Assembly: GCA_030427965.1 (NCBI GenBank)
Contig: JAUICD010000034.1
Span: forward strand, 1-34,092
Length of the DNA: 34,092 nt
Reading direction: 5' to 3'
Source: Bdellovibrionia bacterium
GTDB lineage: Bacteria; Bdellovibrionota; Bdellovibrionia; Bdellovibrionales; JAUICD01
A model generated the notes under the pieces. The model was not told the DNA's origin. It did not search any database and saw only the letters and a list, made by a program, of their open reading frames with translations. Position 1 is the first letter of the stretch. Each line of letters starts with the position of its first letter. A program made the position numbers and the translations under genes. This document shows positions 25,795 through 33,957 of the stretch, one piece after another.

Positions 25795-27170
25795 GCCGTG
25801 GGACATGGATATTTTCTGCTATTGTATTCCTAGTGGTGGCTTACGCTTATATAGACTATCAGTCTTCTCAAGAAGCCGATGAACTAGAGAAACAGGAAGC
25901 TAAGGTTTTTGGAATTTCAAAAGAGGATGTTCAATCTGTTAAAGTGACTCGAAAAGAAGGAGTCTTGGCCTTTGAAAGAGATGGGAATGCTTGGAAGCTC
26001 ACTGAACCTATAAAGGACTCTGGAGATCTTAAGGCCATTGAAGGTTTTGTGGGCTTGATGGTAGCTGAGAAGTCAGAAGAAACTGTTCTTGAAGGAGGTG
26101 TTGATTTTAAAAAATTTGGCTTAGAAAACCCAATGGGTACAATTGAAATTGTCAATCTTGATGGGAACTCCGTAAAAGTGAACCTTGGGAGTGTAGAAGG
26201 AGTCGGGAGCCAAATTTATTTAAGACGAAACGATGAAGATGTTGTCCTTTTAGGAAGTGGAACTTGGAAAACTCAACTCAATCGTCGAGTGAAGGATTTT
26301 CGAGATAAATCTGTTGCAGAAATTGATCTAAAGCAAGTTCAGGGCTTTGTAATTTATAGACGTGGTAAACGTGATGTTGCCGTCCAGAAAGAAGGGGACA
26401 AGTGGATTTCCTCAGGTTATGTTTTAGATAAAAAGACTGTTGAAAGCTACCTAAAGCAAATCAACACGTTGAAAGCAAATGATTTTGTGGCTGAAGATAA
26501 ATCAAGCAAGAAAGATCTGAAAAAGTTTGGCCTCAATAAGTCTGAAATTGAAATTCAAGTGGATTTGGGAGATAAAAAAATTGGCCTCTACGTGAGTCGT
26601 GCAGATGGTTCTTATGCGTTTGTTGTAAGTACTGAAAGATCTCAGATACTACAGGTTTACAAGTCTGCAGCAGAAAACCTTAACAAAGACCTTTTCTACT
26701 TTAGAGACAAGCATCGTGCATTTCATCTTGCTGAAAACAAAGTGAATCAAATGAGTATACAAACTCAGAAGACTCAAATTCATTTGGAAAAAAGGAATGA
26801 AGAGTGGAAACTTCTCCAGCCTATTGAAGGAAAAGAACTTGATAAAGAGAAAATCCATGCACTTCTAGAAAAATTGGGAGAGTTGAAAGTAGAAGAATTT
26901 CATGGAAAGAAAAAGCAGGTGAACCAACCTATGGGGCAAGTGGTTTTTCGAAATTCTGAGGGTGCAACTGAGCTTGAGTTAAAATGGGGAAAACCTTATA
27001 AAGATGGAACTCTTACATACGTTCACTCGAGTTTGGAGGGGGAGACCCTGGGTGTGCGTACTTCGGTTATAGAATCTCTTCCGATAGAAGAGCTGTTGGT
27101 CAAACAGAAGAAAGCAAATCCTAGTGTAGATGTAAGCAAAGATAAAAAGAGCGACAATGATCAGGGTTGA
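25791..27170 (+). CDS. DUF4340 domain membrane-anchored protein
   Basis: A 459-residue protein with one N-terminal membrane helix (WIFSAIVFLVVAYAYIDY, 5-22) and a large outer domain. Repeated DUF4340 units appear: DVQSVKVTRKEGVLAFERDG with WKLTEPI, then KKFGLENPMGTIEIVNLDG; a second set QGFVIYRRGKRDVAVQKEG with KKFGLNKSEIEIQVDLGDK; a third LAENKVNQMSIQTQKTQIHL with WKLLQPIEG. The C-terminal end is highly polar. DUF4340 proteins commonly follow GldG-like genes, and the unit may form a periplasmic part of the ABC machine. ATGA overlap with the GldG-like gene; 14-bp overlap with the kinase gene. Confidence 0.9.
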   Translation: MSRGTWIFSAIVFLVVAYAYIDYQSSQEADELEKQEAKVFGISKEDVQSVKVTRKEGVLAFERDGNAWKLTEPIKDSGDLKAIEGFVGLMVAEKSEETVLEGGVDFKKFGLENPMGTIEIVNLDGNSVKVNLGSVEGVGSQIYLRRNDEDVVLLGSGTWKTQLNRRVKDFRDKSVAEIDLKQVQGFVIYRRGKRDVAVQKEGDKWISSGYVLDKKTVESYLKQINTLKANDFVAEDKSSKKDLKKFGLNKSEIEIQVDLGDKKIGLYVSRADGSYAFVVSTERSQILQVYKSAAENLNKDLFYFRDKHRAFHLAENKVNQMSIQTQKTQIHLEKRNEEWKLLQPIEGKELDKEKIHALLEKLGELKVEEFHGKKKQVNQPMGQVVFRNSEGATELELKWGKPYKDGTLTYVHSSLEGETLGVRTSVIESLPIEELLVKQKKANPSVDVSKDKKSDNDQG

Positions 27171-28137
27171 ATGCCCTACGCGTGTGGATTTGGCTGGAGG
27201 AACTCTTGACCTCTGGCCACTTTATTCCTTTTTAAAATCTACACGAACAATAAACATTGCCATTGATATTATGACACGTGCTTTGTTGAGCTCGGTGGAG
27301 AGTCAGCAGATTTCTATCCACATTCCGGGCTTTGATTACGACAAAAAATTTGACAATTTGCAGAGTTTCTTGAGTTGTGAAGACCCTGAAATTGAAATTT
27401 TAAAACCCCCTATTGAGTTTTTTCACCCAAAAGACGGATTTGAACTTACGATCGAGTCTGAAAGTCCTATAGGGGGAGGTTTAGGCGGAAGCTCCAGTTT
27501 GATGATTGCAGTATGTGAAGCTTTTTTGCAATTTACGGGAAAGAGTTTTTCAGAGTTAGAGAAAGTGCACCTTGCTCATAATCTAGAAGCTCAACTTCTT
27601 AAGACTCCAACTGGAACTCAAGATTACTTTGCACCCATTCTCAAAAGCGGTTTGATCCATATTCAATATTCTCCGAGTGGAATTGAATTTAAAGTTCAAT
27701 CTATCCCGAAAGAAATTTTGGATCATTTTTTACTTGTGTACACTGGAAAGCCTCATCACTCAGGACTAAACAACTGGGAGGTTTTTAAATCTATTGTAGA
27801 TGGTGACCAAAAAACACTGAATGGATTGCGTGAAATACAGTCTGTTTCAGATTGTATTTCTACAGCAATACAAGAAGGGGACTGGTCCAAGTTTTCAAGT
27901 GAATTGACTCGCGAGTATGAGTCAAGAGTTCAACTTGCAAAGGCCTTTGCAAGTCCAGAAATTCAAAACCTCAGAAGCATTTCGAAAGCCTCTGGTGCTG
28001 ATGAGATAAAAATTTGCGGCGCTGGCGGAGGAGGCTGTGTTATGATTTGGGTGTCACCAGATAAACGAAAGGATGTGGTGGACTCATGCAAGGCCGAAGG
28101 GTTCCAAGTACTAAACGCCAAACCCGTTCAAAGATAG
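27157..28137 (+). CDS. GHMP family sugar kinase (heptose-7-phosphate kinase-like)
   Basis: A 326-residue cytoplasmic kinase. N-terminal VECPTRVDLAGGTLDLWPL carries the substrate-site motif of HddA-type kinases; the ATP loop PIGGGLGGSSSL (about 106-117) and the third GHMP motif KICGAGGGGCVMIW (about 285-298) are intact. HddA phosphorylates D-glycero-D-manno-heptose 7-phosphate at C1; other family members act on galactose, fucose or mevalonate, so the substrate here is only a guess. It begins 14 bases inside the DUF4340 gene and is overlapped by 52 bases at its end. Being soluble, it is not an obvious part of the ABC system; it may supply an activated sugar for the envelope. Confidence 0.88.
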   Translation: MIRVECPTRVDLAGGTLDLWPLYSFLKSTRTINIAIDIMTRALLSSVESQQISIHIPGFDYDKKFDNLQSFLSCEDPEIEILKPPIEFFHPKDGFELTIESESPIGGGLGGSSSLMIAVCEAFLQFTGKSFSELEKVHLAHNLEAQLLKTPTGTQDYFAPILKSGLIHIQYSPSGIEFKVQSIPKEILDHFLLVYTGKPHHSGLNNWEVFKSIVDGDQKTLNGLREIQSVSDCISTAIQEGDWSKFSSELTREYESRVQLAKAFASPEIQNLRSISKASGADEIKICGAGGGGCVMIWVSPDKRKDVVDSCKAEGFQVLNAKPVQR

Positions 28138-28949
28138 CGGATCTTGTCGTTCATCGTTTTCTTGGGGTTTCTCTCAGTGGGGGAAAAACAGATAAGACAT
28201 GTGCTGTGGTTCTTGAGTATTATCCCGAGCACGGACGATTGTTTTTAAGCCAAATACATGAAAAGTTGAAATCAGAAAAAAATATGTCATCTGATTTTTT
28301 ACTCTACCAACTTGTGACCAGCACTTATAAGGCTATTGAAAATGTTGCGATCAATGCACCACTTTCCTTTCCCCTATGTATGACGTGTGAATTGGACTGC
28401 CCGGGTTTTGAAAGTTGCAAAGAAGATCACATCACTTGGATGTGGAAGAATTATAGAAAAATACGGTCCAAGAAAAAGAATCATCGATTGTTTACTCCTT
28501 ACACACAGAGAGCTGTTGAAATGTACTTGGGTTCTGAATTTGAAACCCCTTTCCATCCAGATGATGCTTTTGGATCCAACTTGGCTCCAATTTCTTCACG
28601 TGCTCAATTTTTACAAAACCGACTTGAAGAACCTCTGCTTGAGGTGAATACAAAGATGAGTGTTTGGTCTCTGGGGACGAAGTATCGTGTTGCTAAGTCA
28701 CATATTAAAAATTTTGCTCATGCGATTCACGGAGCTGATTCTAGGCGAGGGTTTGTAAGTCAACTTGAAGAAAGAAAATCACTATTTTTGTATAAGCAAG
28801 ATGTTGAAAAACTTGCAGACAATCTCTATGCCTTTGAAGCGCTTATAAATGGGTTGACGGGATATTTGTTTTTTATAGGGGAATGTCTTCCACGTCCAAA
28901 GGGGTTTCCTACGGATGAGGCCTGGATTGCATTACCTGATACAAAATAA
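28086..28949 (+). CDS. Probable DUF429-type (RNase H-fold) protein with Cys cluster
   Basis: A 287-residue protein. The core HRFLGVSLSGGKTDKTCAVV looks like the first strand-turn of a DUF429/RNase-H-like fold; VAINAPLSFP (88-97) and the C-terminal LINGLTGYLFFIGECLPRP, then DEAWIALP, follow the DUF429 order. Cys98, Cys101, Cys105 and Cys111 are close together and could bind zinc or an iron-sulfur cluster. Function of the family is not established; a nuclease role is only inferred from the fold. The sole good start, ATG 28086, lies 52 bases inside the kinase gene in another frame. The gene ends 5 bases from the stop of the convergent gene. Confidence 0.65.
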   Translation: MQGRRVPSTKRQTRSKIADLVVHRFLGVSLSGGKTDKTCAVVLEYYPEHGRLFLSQIHEKLKSEKNMSSDFLLYQLVTSTYKAIENVAINAPLSFPLCMTCELDCPGFESCKEDHITWMWKNYRKIRSKKKNHRLFTPYTQRAVEMYLGSEFETPFHPDDAFGSNLAPISSRAQFLQNRLEEPLLEVNTKMSVWSLGTKYRVAKSHIKNFAHAIHGADSRRGFVSQLEERKSLFLYKQDVEKLADNLYAFEALINGLTGYLFFIGECLPRPKGFPTDEAWIALPDTK

Positions 28950-28954
28950 ACGAA

Positions 28955-29881
28955 TCAGAACGCCAGTAGGATAAAAACGGCAATATTTGCAATACTAGCA
29001 AGAGCTGTGAGAAGAGGCTTTGTTTCTTGAGACTTTGTATCTCGAGATTTCATTTCTGATTTCACAATATCCAAAGAAAGCCGAGTACTTTCAGAAAGAA
29101 GTTTTTGAAGGCGTTTTTCTTCCTGTGGAAAGCGGATGGGAGTGTTTTTTCTTAAAATGTTGAGATCTTTTTGGCGCTCGACTTGAACAGTTAGAATATT
29201 TCGTTCCTTTTTAATGACTCTGCCTTCAGCAATAACTGTTACGAGCCCGCCGTTAATAAAAAGTGCTCCTGGATTTTGACGGGTGACTCGAATCCATTGG
29301 ATTGGGTCTCCTGAGCTAACTTTGGAATCCATGGGAATTTCAACTTTAGCAAGGTGAATATCACCTTCTTCATATACGTCACGTCCAATGAGTGGGTCTA
29401 GAATTTGGTGGCCTTGGTAAGGAATAGAGGCGACAAATTGTTGAGTTAATCCAAGTGTAGCCTGTTCAATTTGTTTCTCAATTGGAAGTGATGGATGGAG
29501 TAAGAGCGTGTTTTTCCAAAGTAAAAAACCATCTTGTGCACTATAAGCATAAAAAACAAGTGTTCGGTCTTTGAGCTCAATTGAAATTAAGGCATGCGCG
29601 TCTAAAAGTTTACCAAGTAAGATGCAGTCCGGAGGAGAGAGCTTACCTCGCGGTTGGAAAACGTCTTTTTGTTCCATAAATTTTTTGGAAGCGACTAGAA
29701 ATCTGCGGTTTTCTGTGAGTGCTTCGCGAATTTTCCACCAAGATGAGTCGACATTCTTTATTGTCTTTCCATCTGTTGAAATTGGAAAAACAACGACCCT
29801 TTTCAAAAGAGTGTGATGGACTTCATTTGCCAATACTGATGTCGGTAAAAGAAAGGCTAGGATCAAAAGAAGTCGGTTCAT
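28955..29881 (-). CDS. Exported protein of unknown function with C-terminal membrane helix
   Basis: A 308-residue protein with a signal peptide NRLLLILAFLLPTSVLA (cleavage before NEV) and a C-terminal hydrophobic helix LLTALASIANIAVFILLAF. The middle has RVVVFPISTDG near the start, then CILLGKLLDAHALISIELKD and DGFLLWKNTLLL, which resembles the beta-sheet layout of periplasmic proteins related to TolB-N/CsgG-like domains; this is a weak similarity. A segment VSSGDPIQWIRVTRQNPGAL with VTVIAEGRVIKKERNILTVQ looks like a SH3-like or FlgT-C-type barrel. No family is claimed. Start ATG 29881, no strong ribosome site. Its upstream region holds a long inverted repeat. Confidence 0.7.
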   Translation of the reverse strand: MNRLLLILAFLLPTSVLANEVHHTLLKRVVVFPISTDGKTIKNVDSSWWKIREALTENRRFLVASKKFMEQKDVFQPRGKLSPPDCILLGKLLDAHALISIELKDRTLVFYAYSAQDGFLLWKNTLLLHPSLPIEKQIEQATLGLTQQFVASIPYQGHQILDPLIGRDVYEEGDIHLAKVEIPMDSKVSSGDPIQWIRVTRQNPGALFINGGLVTVIAEGRVIKKERNILTVQVERQKDLNILRKNTPIRFPQEEKRLQKLLSESTRLSLDIVKSEMKSRDTKSQETKPLLTALASIANIAVFILLAF

Positions 29882-29924
29882 GGAGAAATCTTATCATCCC
29901 CAGTGAGCCTTTCAAATAAGTACG

Positions 29925-29986
29925 AGTGACCTTTGGATTGCGTCATAAATTTGTAGATAGACTTATGACGCAATCCAAAAGTCACT
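29925..29986. repeat. 24-bp inverted repeat with 14-base loop
   Basis: The arms 29925-29948 (starting AGTGACC) and 29963-29986 (ending AGTCACT) are complementary at 23 of 24 positions, with one mismatch at the seventh base from the outer end. It lies between the SPL-like gene (stop 30085) and the exported unknown (start 29881), both minus strand. Neither side has a T-run, so it is not a standard intrinsic terminator. It could be a transcript-stabilising stem, a Rho-region barrier, a small mobile-element relic or a protein binding site. Confidence 0.92.
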
Positions 29987-30022
29987 TGTGTCTATTTGAG
30001 AACTTAGATGAAACTTTATGCC

Positions 30023-30072
30023 ACAACACTGCCTGTAGGCCAATTTGTAAAACTTTAGAGGGGCAATGTTGT
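30023..30072 (+). other. Weak hairpin followed by a T-run
   Basis: ACAACACTGCC (30023-30033) pairs with GGCAATGTTGT (30062-30072) apart from one mismatch, with a long 28-base loop, followed by a T-run on the plus strand. There is no plus-strand gene for it to end, so its role is unclear and it may be chance. Confidence 0.2.
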
Positions 30073-30084
30073 TTTTTGAATATT

Positions 30085-31206
30085 TCAAGCCCTAGGTCTA
30101 GGCTCAAAGAGATCACGAATTTCAGGAATTTTTCTAGGGGTGGATGCCATTGTTGTGGCCCAAGTTTCAGGGACCTCCATGCACAATGTGATATGCCAGT
30201 CTCTTGAAGCTTCTTTGAACGTATCAATTAAAAACTGGAACATTTCGTTTCTCAACTCCGAATCATATCTCATTTTTCCAGTGGAGTTGAGAAACATCTC
30301 TCCTTGATTGACGAGGCTTTTCATCCCAAAGCGTTCTTTCATCATAAATCGTTGTTCGGGTTGAAATCTGAGACTTCCAGCTGTGAGAATTTGAAGTTCA
30401 CTTGGAGAAAATGCAGATGTAATAGTTTTCACCATTTGTGAATAGTTCTCTTTCCAGTTCTCATGATAGATCATTGGATCAAAATTGAAGCCGATTTGAA
30501 ATCCATGATCTCGAGATTTCCTTGCTGCTGCAATACGTTCATTAAAACTTGCAGTCCCATGTTCTTCCCTTTTGATAACAAATTGAGGATTGATCGACCA
30601 GCTAATGAGGACGTTGTCTGCGTGTTCGATATCTAAAAGCTGATCGATGGCATTGGACTTAGTTTTCAATTCCAGTGTCCATTTTGGATATTTTTTGAAA
30701 AACGTTATAAGCTCAGAGGAATAAAGGGTGAGTGGATCAAGGCTCAGACTGTCTATAGTTTCTCCCGTTCCAACGCGGTAGTGAAGGTCTGGGTGTTGTG
30801 TTGCAATTTGATCGATTTCCTGAAGAGCTTCTTCAATATTGCTATAGATTGTAAGAAGTGGGGTGTTGAGGTAACTTTGTAAATAACAATATGAACAGTT
30901 CATATTGCATTGAAGACCTAAATTTAATACAAAATAGTTGCAGCAAACAAGGCCAGGCTTAGCGCCTGGACAACGTTTAAAAAAGCTCCCTCGATGTGGA
31001 GTGACATAGATGTTTCTTTTTGAATATTCGAATTCGTTACTACTTAAATGCCCTGTTTTCTCAGGTCGGGGTTTTTCATCAACAATATGAATTTTTGATT
31101 CAGGGAAAAGTGATATCAGTCGATCTGAAACTTGGGAGTCTCGTGAATCTCTATGTATAAAAACATTGTCAAATTGATCTATGAGTCTTTCCAAATGATT
31201 TGACAC
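30085..31206 (-). CDS. Radical SAM protein of the spore photoproduct lyase (SPL) family
   Basis: A 373-residue enzyme. The SPL-family run CPGAKPGLVCCNYFVLNLGL leads into the [4Fe-4S] motif Cys100, Cys104, Cys107 (CNMNCSYCYLQ), then LELKTKSN, VLISWSINPQ, IGFNFDPMIYHENW and SLRFQPEQRF, all typical of SPL. True SPL in spore formers repairs thymine spore photoproduct and uses a Cys some 43 residues after the cluster (Cys141 in Bacillus, from memory). Here that place reads GTGETID with no Cys, so a different substrate or reaction is likely. The start is GTG 31206 with GAGGAG very close; it overlaps the upstream gene by 28 bases. No sporulation genes are seen. Confidence 0.87.
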   Translation of the reverse strand: MSNHLERLIDQFDNVFIHRDSRDSQVSDRLISLFPESKIHIVDEKPRPEKTGHLSSNEFEYSKRNIYVTPHRGSFFKRCPGAKPGLVCCNYFVLNLGLQCNMNCSYCYLQSYLNTPLLTIYSNIEEALQEIDQIATQHPDLHYRVGTGETIDSLSLDPLTLYSSELITFFKKYPKWTLELKTKSNAIDQLLDIEHADNVLISWSINPQFVIKREEHGTASFNERIAAARKSRDHGFQIGFNFDPMIYHENWKENYSQMVKTITSAFSPSELQILTAGSLRFQPEQRFMMKERFGMKSLVNQGEMFLNSTGKMRYDSELRNEMFQFLIDTFKEASRDWHITLCMEVPETWATTMASTPRKIPEIRDLFEPRPRA

Positions 31207-31961
31207 AGCTCCTCTTTCTTTTGTTTCAAGTTATTGAGGTTTTTTTCAAAATCTTTGGGATTCACTGATAAAATTCGAAGTTCAAGGCCAGCTTGATCTC
31301 CCATTCGAACCCATCGAGCGGAAATGTTCTTAGGCAAATTCGAAGCTTGAAGACGAGATTTCTTTCTGTTGTCTTGTTTTGTGGTATTTTGAAAGCGAAG
31401 ATCTTTGAAATATTCAAGGGTCTTTTTTGCATCGCCCCCGATATTTGGTAGCTCTCCTTTGATAAGTCGTAGATCGACCCCGTATTCGAGCAATTGTTGC
31501 CCTTCTTGGCGGCTCAGCTCTGCCACCTTTTGTAAGAGTGGTTGGAGAGTTTTTATAGGAACTTTGTTTTGAAGTAAAAGTTTTAGTGGGTGGAGCTCCA
31601 TGAGTGAAACTTTCTTGTCATCCACCCAGGATTGAAATTCAAAACTACAATCAGATAAGGCATGAAGTGTTTCCATGGCGTCCTCTGTCCAAAGGTTGGG
31701 ACGAGTGAGCTTCTTCCAGGCTTCTTGGTCAAAGTTTTCTTCAACCAAAGTGAGAAGTCGTGCATATTCACCAAGTCCGATTTTTGGGTACAGCTCTTTG
31801 AACAGCTCCGTCCAATCACCAGGTCTTAAGATGGCTTTTTCTGTGCCAAATCCACAGAGAAGAACATCTTCTGCCATAAGTGCGAGATCTTCAGGTTTGA
31901 CGGCGTATCGAGGCTTGAAGTCCAATTTAATTACGCTTTGAGTTAATGTTTTAATTTCCAT
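31179..31961 (-). CDS. Unknown protein, partner gene of the SPL-like enzyme
   Basis: A 260-residue soluble, helical, charged protein. ATG 31961 (MEIKTLTQSV) has AGG seven bases upstream and suits the candidate promoter; ATG 31976 would add five residues. The C-terminal half has a Lys/Gln-rich linker (TTKQDNRKKSRLQ) and a helical end NPKDFEKNLNNLKQKKEEL. No family recognised. Its last 28 bases overlap the SPL-like gene, so the two are translationally coupled and may act together. Confidence 0.7.
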   Translation of the reverse strand: MEIKTLTQSVIKLDFKPRYAVKPEDLALMAEDVLLCGFGTEKAILRPGDWTELFKELYPKIGLGEYARLLTLVEENFDQEAWKKLTRPNLWTEDAMETLHALSDCSFEFQSWVDDKKVSLMELHPLKLLLQNKVPIKTLQPLLQKVAELSRQEGQQLLEYGVDLRLIKGELPNIGGDAKKTLEYFKDLRFQNTTKQDNRKKSRLQASNLPKNISARWVRMGDQAGLELRILSVNPKDFEKNLNNLKQKKEELCQIIWKDS

Positions 31962-31985
31962 AGCACGGCCTATCATGTGGGACTA

Positions 31986-32015
31986 GTTATGGCAATTCTC
32001 TTAAAGCTAGGTCAA
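31986..32015 (-). promoter_or_regulatory. Candidate promoter for the SPL-like operon
   Basis: On the minus strand TTGACC (32015-32010, 5 of 6) and CATAAC (31991-31986, 4 of 6) are 18 bases apart. Transcription would begin near 31980, which leaves a short leader for ATG 31961. The region is shared with the divergent gene at 32024. Confidence 0.4.
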
Positions 32016-32023
32016 ATTAAGGA

Positions 32024-33073
32024 ATGGCTGAATGGCAGAAACGAGCAAAATTGTCTGGAGATGTGGTTTTCTTTGACTATGTGACCTCAAGCCTTGAGAA
32101 AAGTTCTGCTAAGGTTTTTATCTGGGACATTGATAAAACTTATTTGGACACTCATTTTGAAACTCTAAAAGGGCTTTGGCGTACTGCAATTGAAAAGGCT
32201 TTTCAGAAACGAAATGTCCCTGGGACGGGGTCTTTGGTTCGCGCACTGATTTCCTCCCAAGGAAATGAGGGAAAACCTTTCCCACTTTATTTTATTTCAG
32301 CCTCTCCACCTCAGATGGAAAGAAAGATTTGTGGTAAACTTGAGTTAGATGGAGTGAATCCTTTTGGGATGTTTTTCAAGGACAATTTAAAAAACTTAAA
32401 ACCCAAAAGACTTTGGCGTCTAAATAAGCAAGTTGGATTTAAACTCCAGGCTCTCTTAGAACTTCGGCTTCGACTTGCAGAGGATGTGAAGCAAGTGCTT
32501 TGGGGGGATGACAGTGAGTCTGATGTAGAAATTTATAATCTCTACTCGGATATATGCGCAAGACGGCTTGGAGGGAGAGAATTCAAAGACGTACTGGATC
32601 GTCACCATGTTACAGGAAGGCAGCGCAATTACATTTTAGAGCTTTCAGAGAAAGTTCCAGAAGGGGACCCGGTAGAGAGAATCTACATCAATCTAGCAAA
32701 TGACACAGACCCAGATTATTATACTAAGTTTGGACGCAGAACCCTTGCCACATTTGATACCTTCCAAGGTGCTTTAGATTTATTCAATTATGAGCGAATC
32801 AATTCAGAAGAGGTTATCAAAGTTGCTCAAGACATGATTACAAACTACGGATTTACTCAAGATGAAATTGGAAATAGTTTTGAAGAACTTCTGGATCGCA
32901 ATGTTATTGGTAGAGATGTTGTTGAGAAAATCTTACCACTTGCCAAACATCATGGAATTGTTCCAGAAAGCTTTTCACCTCTGTATTCAGAGAGGAATGA
33001 CAAAGAGTTGGAACACTCACTTTCAGATGAGTGGCGCCCTCCATTTATTGATTACTTAAATGACTTTAGATAA
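32024..33073 (+). CDS. HAD-superfamily phosphatase-like protein (App1/DUF2183-like)
   Basis: A 349-residue soluble protein. HAD motif I is FIWDIDKTYLDT with Asp35 and Asp37, motif II FISASPP (Ser), motif III Lys in a basic segment around KPKRLWRLNKQVGFK, and motif IV WGDDSESD (Asp162, Asp163). The layout, with a following region of about 150 helical residues, resembles phosphatidate phosphatase App1 catalytic (DUF2183) proteins, which dephosphorylate lipids; other phosphatase substrates are possible. Start ATG 32024 has AAGGA directly against it, too close for a normal site, so translation may begin poorly or elsewhere. Divergent from the SPL-like operon by about 60 bp; ends 12 bp from the convergent gene. 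Confidence 0.75.
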   Translation: MAEWQKRAKLSGDVVFFDYVTSSLEKSSAKVFIWDIDKTYLDTHFETLKGLWRTAIEKAFQKRNVPGTGSLVRALISSQGNEGKPFPLYFISASPPQMERKICGKLELDGVNPFGMFFKDNLKNLKPKRLWRLNKQVGFKLQALLELRLRLAEDVKQVLWGDDSESDVEIYNLYSDICARRLGGREFKDVLDRHHVTGRQRNYILELSEKVPEGDPVERIYINLANDTDPDYYTKFGRRTLATFDTFQGALDLFNYERINSEEVIKVAQDMITNYGFTQDEIGNSFEELLDRNVIGRDVVEKILPLAKHHGIVPESFSPLYSERNDKELEHSLSDEWRPPFIDYLNDFR

Positions 33074-33085
33074 AAATTCTCTATT

Positions 33086-33934
33086 TCATTCGTAGTTGAT
33101 TGGGTAGACAAAAACAAATGGATCTCCATCAAAGGATTTGAACTTCATCCGCTTTAACACATCCATAGAGCATTTTTGAAGGACGGGGTCTGATATTGTG
33201 GCCCCAACAATAGAAACAGTTGAAACGCTACCAGATGGTTCGATAGTGAATGCAAATTGAATACTACCTCTTTCTTCTGGATTTACTTTTCTAAATCTTT
33301 CATAACAATGTTGGAAAAAAGTGCGTTGTTTTTTTACGATTCCAGTTACGTAAGCATCTGGAAGAGATTCTCGTATGCGTTTCTTTTTCTTGCGTTTGCG
33401 TCTTTTAGGGGCCTTGATTTCCTCAACTTGAACAGTATCAAGAATATCTTTTTTGGGAAGTGTTGTGGTTGTTGGGGGAGTCATAGTGATTCGAATAGGT
33501 TTTGGCACTTTGGGCTTAGAGTCTTTGACGATGGCGCCACTTGCCTGTTTTAAGATGTTGAACTGACCACGTAAAAACGTAATTCGAATGGTACCATCAT
33601 CTCCTGTTTCGGGTTCTTCAATAATAAATATAGAATTGGGTAATATTTCGAGTTCAAATCCGGACTTGAACTGCACCACAGCCGTTGTAGATTCATCTGT
33701 AACAAGCGTATCAAGATCTTTGAGTTCCAGTCCTTTTTTGGCTTCTCTATATCTTAAGGTCTTAGGTAATTTGTATTTTGCTGGTCCGTCGGATTCTTTG
33801 AGAATTGCAATTGTTGGACGTTTGTCTTTGGGGCCAAAAATAGATTCGTAAAGATTGTAAATTTCGTCACTAAACAAAAATGTAAGCAACGCCAGAAGCA
33901 ATAGAAGAACAACTACGATGGTGTCTTTACGCAT
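33086..33934 (-). CDS. FecR-like domain protein with AgmX/PglI C-terminal domain
   Basis: A 282-residue protein anchored by one N-terminal helix (IVVVLLLLLALLTFLF, 6-21). Residues about 70-130 have the FecR-like pattern (AVVQFKSGFELEILPNSIFII with a following GTIRITFLRGQFNI). A Pro/Thr then Lys/Arg-rich linker follows (KAPKRRKRKKKKRIRE). The last 85 residues match the AgmX/PglI C-terminal domain, a TonB-like fold: CYERFRKVNPEERGSIQFAF, then EPSGSVSTVSIVGATISDPV, KCSMDVLKRMKF and VFVYPINYE. In myxobacteria such proteins belong to gliding or envelope-spanning complexes. It starts 23 bp after the stop of the next upstream gene, so they are likely one operon. Confidence 0.85.
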   Translation of the reverse strand: MRKDTIVVVLLLLLALLTFLFSDEIYNLYESIFGPKDKRPTIAILKESDGPAKYKLPKTLRYREAKKGLELKDLDTLVTDESTTAVVQFKSGFELEILPNSIFIIEEPETGDDGTIRITFLRGQFNILKQASGAIVKDSKPKVPKPIRITMTPPTTTTLPKKDILDTVQVEEIKAPKRRKRKKKKRIRESLPDAYVTGIVKKQRTFFQHCYERFRKVNPEERGSIQFAFTIEPSGSVSTVSIVGATISDPVLQKCSMDVLKRMKFKSFDGDPFVFVYPINYE

Positions 33935-33957
33935 ATGCGCAAATTCTAACTCGGAAG

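Noticed and set aside
29926..30207. Cys-rich plus-strand frame of 93 codons
   Set aside because: It crosses the long inverted repeat and the end of the SPL-like gene on the other strand; the cysteines come from codon complement and hairpin bases.
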